The position numbers and the translations under genes are program-made. The notes below the pieces were generated by a model that saw only the letters and a list, made by a program, of their open reading frames with translations, ran no database searches and had not been told where the DNA came from. Positions 7,169 through 8,607 of a stretch of DNA of 8,607 nucleotides are shown here, piece by piece. How positions within the stretch are numbered: the stretch's first letter is position 1; the number at the start of each line of letters is the position of its first letter. The stretch lies in NCBI GenBank assembly GCA_016870695.1, contig VGAV01000078.1, forward strand, positions 1-8,607. Reading direction: 5' to 3'. Origin of the DNA: Actinomycetota bacterium. GTDB lineage: Bacteria > Actinomycetota > Actinomycetes > Actinomycetales > Microbacteriaceae.

Positions 7169-7516
7169 TCAGCCGTTGGCGACCTCGGCGGCCAGTGCCG
7201 CGATGCGGTCGTCGCCGAGGTCGAGGCCGATGTCGCTGAAGCGCTGGCGCAGCACCTCCGCGATGCGGTCCTCCGACTTGTCGCCCACGTCGGCGCGGGT
7301 CTGGACGACGACGCCGGCGATCCGCGCCTCGTCGTCGGTGTCGTGCGTGTCCATCATCGGGCCGGACTGCTCGCCGGGACGCGGCGGCGCGACCTGGGTG
7401 TCGGGCTCCGCGGGCATCTTGCGGTCATCGTGGACCGCGCCGCCGACGGAATCGGCCGCGCCGGCACCGCCGTCGGGCTGCTCCGCGGGCTGGGGGGCGC
7501 GTGTGGCGTCGGACAT
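7169..7516 (-). CDS. Hypothetical protein, disordered N-terminus with a short helical C-terminal domain
   Basis: A 115-residue protein I do not recognise. About the first 60 residues are rich in Pro, Gly, Ala, Asp and Gln and look disordered. The C-terminal half (from about DEARIAGVV to the end) has amphipathic helical character with a repeated DRIA motif (EDRIAEVLRQRF, then DDRIAALAAEV). No signal peptide or membrane segment is seen. The start is decided by the ribosome binding site: GGAGG at 7524-7528 is 7 nt from the ATG at 7516 but only 1 nt from the in-frame ATG at 7522, so 7516 is preferred. It begins 2 nt after the stop of the upstream 69-residue gene and is probably co-transcribed and coupled. 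Its stop is fused to that of the Nudix gene in one TGATCA. Confidence 0.68.
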   Translation of the reverse strand: MSDATRAPQPAEQPDGGAGAADSVGGAVHDDRKMPAEPDTQVAPPRPGEQSGPMMDTHDTDDEARIAGVVVQTRADVGDKSEDRIAEVLRQRFSDIGLDLGDDRIAALAAEVANG

Positions 7517-7518
7517 CG

Positions 7519-7728
7519 TCATTCCTCCGTGCTCAGGTCGGGATCGATGCCCTGGCTCGCGGCATCGCCTTCGATCGGGTCCGAGGGCGCCGCGTCGTTC
7601 AGACGCGGCGAGCCCTTGGCGTTCTCGTTCTGCTCTCGCGTCTCACCGTCCGCGGTGGCGCCGCTCTCCCACCCTCCGGGCGGGTCGGCGTCGATGACAC
7701 CTTCGGGCAGATCACGGTCGTCGCTCAT
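7519..7728 (-). CDS. Small acidic hypothetical protein
   Basis: A 69-residue, strongly acidic, low-complexity protein (starting MSDDRDLPEG and ending DPDLSTEE) with no hydrophobic core, cysteine, signal peptide or recognised domain; it is probably intrinsically disordered. The ATG at 7728 is chosen because AAAGGGG lies just upstream with good spacing; the frame continues upstream only as arginine-rich sequence typical of a shadow. Codon third positions are GC-rich and the composition is unlike an antisense artefact, which supports a real gene. It is followed at 2 nt by the 115-residue gene, which has a similar disordered acidic style, so the two likely form an operon. The function is unknown; a stress-related accessory role is only a guess. 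Confidence 0.66.
   Translation of the reverse strand: MSDDRDLPEGVIDADPPGGWESGATADGETREQNENAKGSPRLNDAAPSDPIEGDAASQGIDPDLSTEE
7524..7528 (-). promoter_or_regulatory. Shine-Dalgarno GGAGG that decides the start of the 115-residue gene
   Basis: On the minus strand GGAGG lies in the last codons of the 69-residue gene, 7 nt before the ATG at 7516 and 1 nt before the ATG at 7522. Only the former spacing is efficient. Its position inside the upstream coding region implies coupled translation. Confidence 0.7.
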
Positions 7729-7859
7729 GGCATCCCCTTTCGACGTCTCCAGCATCGTCGCCGCGGGGGTGCGCCTGAGAGGGGTTGACGCCTCGGACGG
7801 CCGGTGACTAGGCCCGCGCCGGGCCGCGACCATGGGGCGGGGCTCCCGGGCCGTGACCG
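7729..7859. other. Intergenic region with the ribosome binding site of the small gene pair; no convincing promoter
   Basis: This 131-nt gap holds the Shine-Dalgarno sequence AAAGGG (minus strand, 7735-7740) for the gene at 7728. GGCCC (7811-7815) and GGGCC (7821-7825) can form a short hairpin after the acetyltransferase gene. No TANNNT box occurs just before the ATG here, unlike the other genes, so this pair probably has a true 5' leader. A GTCAACC stretch on the minus strand near 7785-7791 could be an ECF-type -35, but I see no matching -10. Confidence 0.45.
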
Positions 7860-8159
7860 TCAGACGGCGGGCCGTCGGTGCAAGAGACCGGCGCGCTCCG
7901 GGTGCGCCTCGAACCACTCGCCGACGTACCAGCACACGGGGAGGATCTCGCGATCCCCCGCCTCGGCGATGGCGTCCACCGCCCGCTCCGTGACGACGGC
8001 GGCGTAGCCGTGACCGCGGAACGTCGGGACCGTGAACGCGCGGGTCAGCGCGATGGTGCGGCCGTCGTCGCGGTAGTCCAGCACCGACACGAGGTCGTCG
8101 CCGCGGTGCAGCGTGAAGCGGGAGGCGTCCTTCTGGTCGGCGAAACGCAGATCGGTCAT
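7860..8159 (-). CDS. GNAT-like N-acetyltransferase, short COG2388 type
   Basis: A 99-residue protein, about two thirds the length of an ordinary GNAT enzyme, which is normal for the compact COG2388 (YjdJ/GTLF3-like) group. Seen: a core strand segment ending TRAFTVPTFRGHGYA, in which RGHGYA (residues 48-53) is the acetyl-CoA pyrophosphate-binding loop; a helix VVTERAVDAIAEAG; and the group's C-terminal signature ILPVCWYVGEWFEAHPE (about 72-88) with Cys76. Family members bind acetyl-CoA, but their acceptors are mostly unknown, so I assign no substrate. The ATG at 8159 is supported by a TAGCCT box 6 nt upstream. The gene is divergent from the leader-peptide transcription unit and separated by 155 nt. 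Confidence 0.88.
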   Translation of the reverse strand: MTDLRFADQKDASRFTLHRGDDLVSVLDYRDDGRTIALTRAFTVPTFRGHGYAAVVTERAVDAIAEAGDREILPVCWYVGEWFEAHPERAGLLHRRPAV

Positions 8160-8165
8160 GCCGTC

Positions 8166-8171
8166 AGGCTA
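8166..8171 (-). promoter_or_regulatory. -10 box (TAGCCT) for the acetyltransferase, leaderless
   Basis: On the minus strand TAGCCT (TANNNT) is followed by 6 nt and the ATG at 8159. There is no Shine-Dalgarno sequence before the ATG. The arrangement matches that at 2287-2292 in both spacing and sequence type. No clear -35 is visible. Confidence 0.5.
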
Positions 8172-8205
8172 CGCCGGATGGATGCCACGGGCTCCGAGCA
8201 GGCAT

Positions 8206-8258
8206 TCTGCGCACTCCCCCGCCTCTCGCGCCCCGGTGGGCCGTGCACTCTGCGCACT
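8206..8258. repeat. Direct repeat TCTGCGCACT upstream of the leader-peptide promoter
   Basis: Exact 10-nt copies lie at 8206-8215 and 8249-8258, starting 43 bp apart, close to four helical turns. The second copy also forms part of an imperfect inverted repeat GTGCAC-TCT-GCGCAC (8244-8257). It lies between the divergent acetyltransferase and leader-peptide promoters, a usual place for regulator binding. No protein can be named from this. Confidence 0.42.
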
Positions 8259-8271
8259 GCCGGCCCCGGCA
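8258..8271. promoter_or_regulatory. Perfect palindrome TGCCGG-CC-CCGGCA, candidate operator
   Basis: Both half-sites match exactly. The element ends 6 nt upstream of the -35 box and is centred about 50 nt before the predicted transcription start, a position suited to an activator or a repressor. It could also be a GC-rich chance palindrome; the 2-nt centre makes an RNA hairpin unlikely. Confidence 0.42.
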
Positions 8272-8277
8272 GGTGAC

Positions 8278-8307
8278 TTGACGTTCTCGGACTCGGTACG
8301 ACATAAT
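8278..8307 (+). promoter_or_regulatory. Sigma-70-type promoter for the cysteine leader peptide
   Basis: TTGACG (8278-8283) and CATAAT (8302-8307) are separated by 18 nt, each one mismatch from consensus. It is the strongest promoter match in the window. Seven nucleotides separate the -10 box from the ATG at 8315, so transcription should start on or next to that A, making the leader frame leaderless. Confidence 0.78.
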
Positions 8308-8314
8308 CGGCCGC

Positions 8315-8416
8315 ATGACTGTCAACGCGCTCTCTCTGTCCGCCGTGGAGGCGAACGGGACTGCCGGCATGATGATGCCCGGCCGCGTTGCCATGTGTTG
8401 TCGAATGTGCCGCTGA
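8315..8416 (+). CDS. Leaderless 33-residue leader peptide with a cysteine cluster (putative cysteine attenuator)
   Basis: The peptide begins MTVNALSLSA and ends MCCRMCR, with Cys28, Cys29 and Cys32 among the last six residues; stop TGA at 8414-8416. The first two cysteines use TGT (8396-8401), an uncommon codon in so GC-rich a genome, followed by CGA, an uncommon arginine codon. Such a peptide has no expected structural role. Its position directly at a strong promoter, without a Shine-Dalgarno sequence, and 177 nt before another gene matches the leaderless polycysteine upstream frames known from mycobacteria, where ribosome progress through cysteine codons senses charged tRNA-Cys and controls the downstream operon. 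Inference: translation of this frame reports cysteine supply to the gene starting at 8594. A zinc-binding micro-protein is a less likely reading. It is too short for routine gene calling and is easily missed. Confidence 0.8.
   Translation: MTVNALSLSAVEANGTAGMMMPGRVAMCCRMCR
8363..8383 (+). promoter_or_regulatory. RNA hairpin inside the leader peptide, just before the cysteine codons
   Basis: GCCGGCAT (8363-8370) pairs with ATGCCCGGC (8375-8383) as an 8-bp stem with one bulged C (8378) and a 4-nt loop. It ends 12 nt before the first cysteine codon, so a ribosome stalled at the cysteines would have unfolded it and would cover its 3' arm. It may help set polymerase pausing or coupling. The pairing is read by eye and not energy-calculated. 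Confidence 0.45.
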
Positions 8417-8504
8417 CACAGCGACCCTCGTCCGACCGCTCGTGCTTCTGAACGCCGAGCCGTCCCCCGGCAGCAGGACTTCCGCGTCGATCACGCGTCC
8501 CCTG

Positions 8505-8571
8505 CGTCGAACCCCCGGCCTCCGGCCCTTCTCCTCCCGTCGAACCCGCTTCGCGACCGACGCCCGGGTTC
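8505..8571 (+). repeat. Two CGTCGAACCC repeats competing for one complementary GGGTTC arm
   Basis: Identical 10-nt copies lie at 8505-8514 and 8538-8547. The segment GGGTTC (8566-8571) is complementary to the GAACCC in either copy: 6 bp with the first, 7 bp with the second (GAACCCG 8542-8548 with CGGGTTC 8565-8571, 16-nt loop). The two pairings exclude each other, and the shared arm ends 7 nt before the AAGGA of the next gene. This is the form expected of a two-state leader RNA. Confidence 0.5.
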
Positions 8572-8578
8572 CACCCCC

Positions 8579-8583
8579 AAGGA
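8579..8583 (+). promoter_or_regulatory. Shine-Dalgarno AAGGA of the gene at the right edge
   Basis: AAGGA lies 10 nt before the ATG at 8594, at the long end of normal spacing. It follows the competing stem ending at 8571, so RNA folding there could alter its accessibility. Confidence 0.55.
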
Positions 8584-8593
8584 CTGCATCATC

Positions 8594-8607
8594 ATGTCGA
8601 CCTCCGC
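8594..8607 (+). CDS. Start of a gene cut by the window edge, probably under cysteine-leader control
   Basis: Only ATG TCG ACC TCC GC is visible, giving Met-Ser-Thr-Ser and a partial Ala or other GC-codon residue. The call rests on the Shine-Dalgarno sequence at 8579-8583 and on its place as the first gene after a leader-peptide unit with no terminator between. Nothing of the product can be seen. From the leader's cysteine cluster I infer a role in sulfur uptake, cysteine synthesis or sulfur-compound breakdown, for example a solute-binding protein of a sulfur ABC transporter, but this is a prediction and not an identification. Confidence 0.6.

Larger units (their letters stand above)
8417..8593 (+). 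promoter_or_regulatory. C-rich attenuator leader RNA between the leader peptide and the next gene
   Basis: This 177-nt untranslated stretch has 83 C and 42 G by hand count, with long pyrimidine runs, the composition of a Rho-utilisation region. It contains a 5-bp hairpin CGCGT/ACGCG (8483-8487 and 8493-8497), the short GGCC-TCC-GGCC element (8517-8527), and the competing stem near the end described separately. There is no intrinsic terminator with a T-run. Inference: when the leader peptide is translated to its stop, the exposed C-rich RNA allows Rho-dependent termination or a ribosome-binding-site block, and stalling at cysteine codons relieves it. Confidence 0.55.

Noticed and set aside
7517..7522. 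ATG at 7522 as the start of the hypothetical protein, giving an ATGA overlap with the upstream stop
   Set aside because: It would leave only 1 nt between GGAGG and the start codon; the ATG at 7516 has a 7-nt spacing.
7343..7807. Plus-strand open frames antisense to the two small hypothetical genes
   Set aside because: No ribosome binding site and no coding-like composition, whereas both minus-strand frames have strong Shine-Dalgarno sequences.
7785..7814. TTGACG followed at 18 nt by TAGGCC on the plus strand, resembling a promoter
   Set aside because: The -10 lacks the essential final T, and no plus-strand gene follows before the leader-peptide promoter at 8278.
8156..8494. Minus-strand open frames antisense to the leader peptide
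   Set aside because: They overlap the acetyltransferase promoter and the well-formed plus-strand leader unit, lack ribosome binding sites and show no domain.
1..8607. A novel defence or mobile system
   Set aside because: SbcCD and Nudix are housekeeping repair genes here. There are no integrase, transposase, toxin-antitoxin, nuclease-helicase or CRISPR signatures, and composition is even across the window.

Overview
The window is a chromosomal segment of a high-GC actinobacterium. The codon bias, the Ala/Arg/Glu-rich proteins, the recurrent TANNNT boxes directly in front of start codons and the gene types all suggest Microbacteriaceae, probably Microbacterium or a close relative. The assignment is inferred from composition and protein style, not from a marker gene. 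I see no mobile element, CRISPR array, tRNA or rRNA.

Layout, left to right. (1) 1-480, plus strand: the C-terminal part of a nucleosidase of the MTA/SAH nucleosidase (purine nucleoside phosphorylase) fold, cut by the window edge. It converges on (2) a DHA2-type 14-helix MFS exporter at 515-2011, minus strand; a strong hairpin at 502-530 separates the two and has the exporter's stop codon in its loop. (3) A 60-residue two-helix membrane protein, minus strand. (4) The sbcD-sbcC operon (6553 down to 2316, minus strand), coupled by a 4-nt ATGA overlap, which encodes the Mre11/Rad50-type nuclease complex for DNA ends and hairpins. (5) Divergent from sbcD, an MTH1-like Nudix hydrolase at 6692-7168, plus strand; the shared intergenic DNA carries three copies of a 9-mer. 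(6) Two small acidic, low-complexity hypothetical proteins (7728 down to 7169), minus strand, probably translationally coupled; the Nudix stop and the last stop of this pair share one TGATCA palindrome. (7) A 99-residue GNAT-like acetyltransferase of the COG2388 type, minus strand.

The most informative stretch is the right end (8200-8607), which contains no long gene. A good sigma-70-type promoter (TTGACG, 18 nt, CATAAT) fires at or next to the ATG of a 33-codon open reading frame at 8315-8416. Its peptide ends Met-Cys-Cys-Arg-Met-Cys-Arg. It is followed by 177 nt of C-rich RNA (83 C to 42 G by hand count) with repeats that can pair in mutually exclusive ways, then a ribosome binding site and the first codons of another gene. 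This is the architecture of a leaderless cysteine-responsive attenuator, so the gene starting at 8594 probably belongs to sulfur or cysteine supply. A perfect palindrome and a 10-nt direct repeat upstream of the promoter suggest a second, transcription-factor layer.

Across the window, six of the promoters found place a TANNNT or TATAAT-like box 6 to 8 nt before the start codon, implying widespread leaderless transcripts. The two genes with clear Shine-Dalgarno sequences are the small hypothetical pair. The functional themes are DNA repair and nucleotide-pool cleaning (SbcCD, Nudix), nucleoside salvage, efflux and, at the right edge, sulfur-regulated expression.
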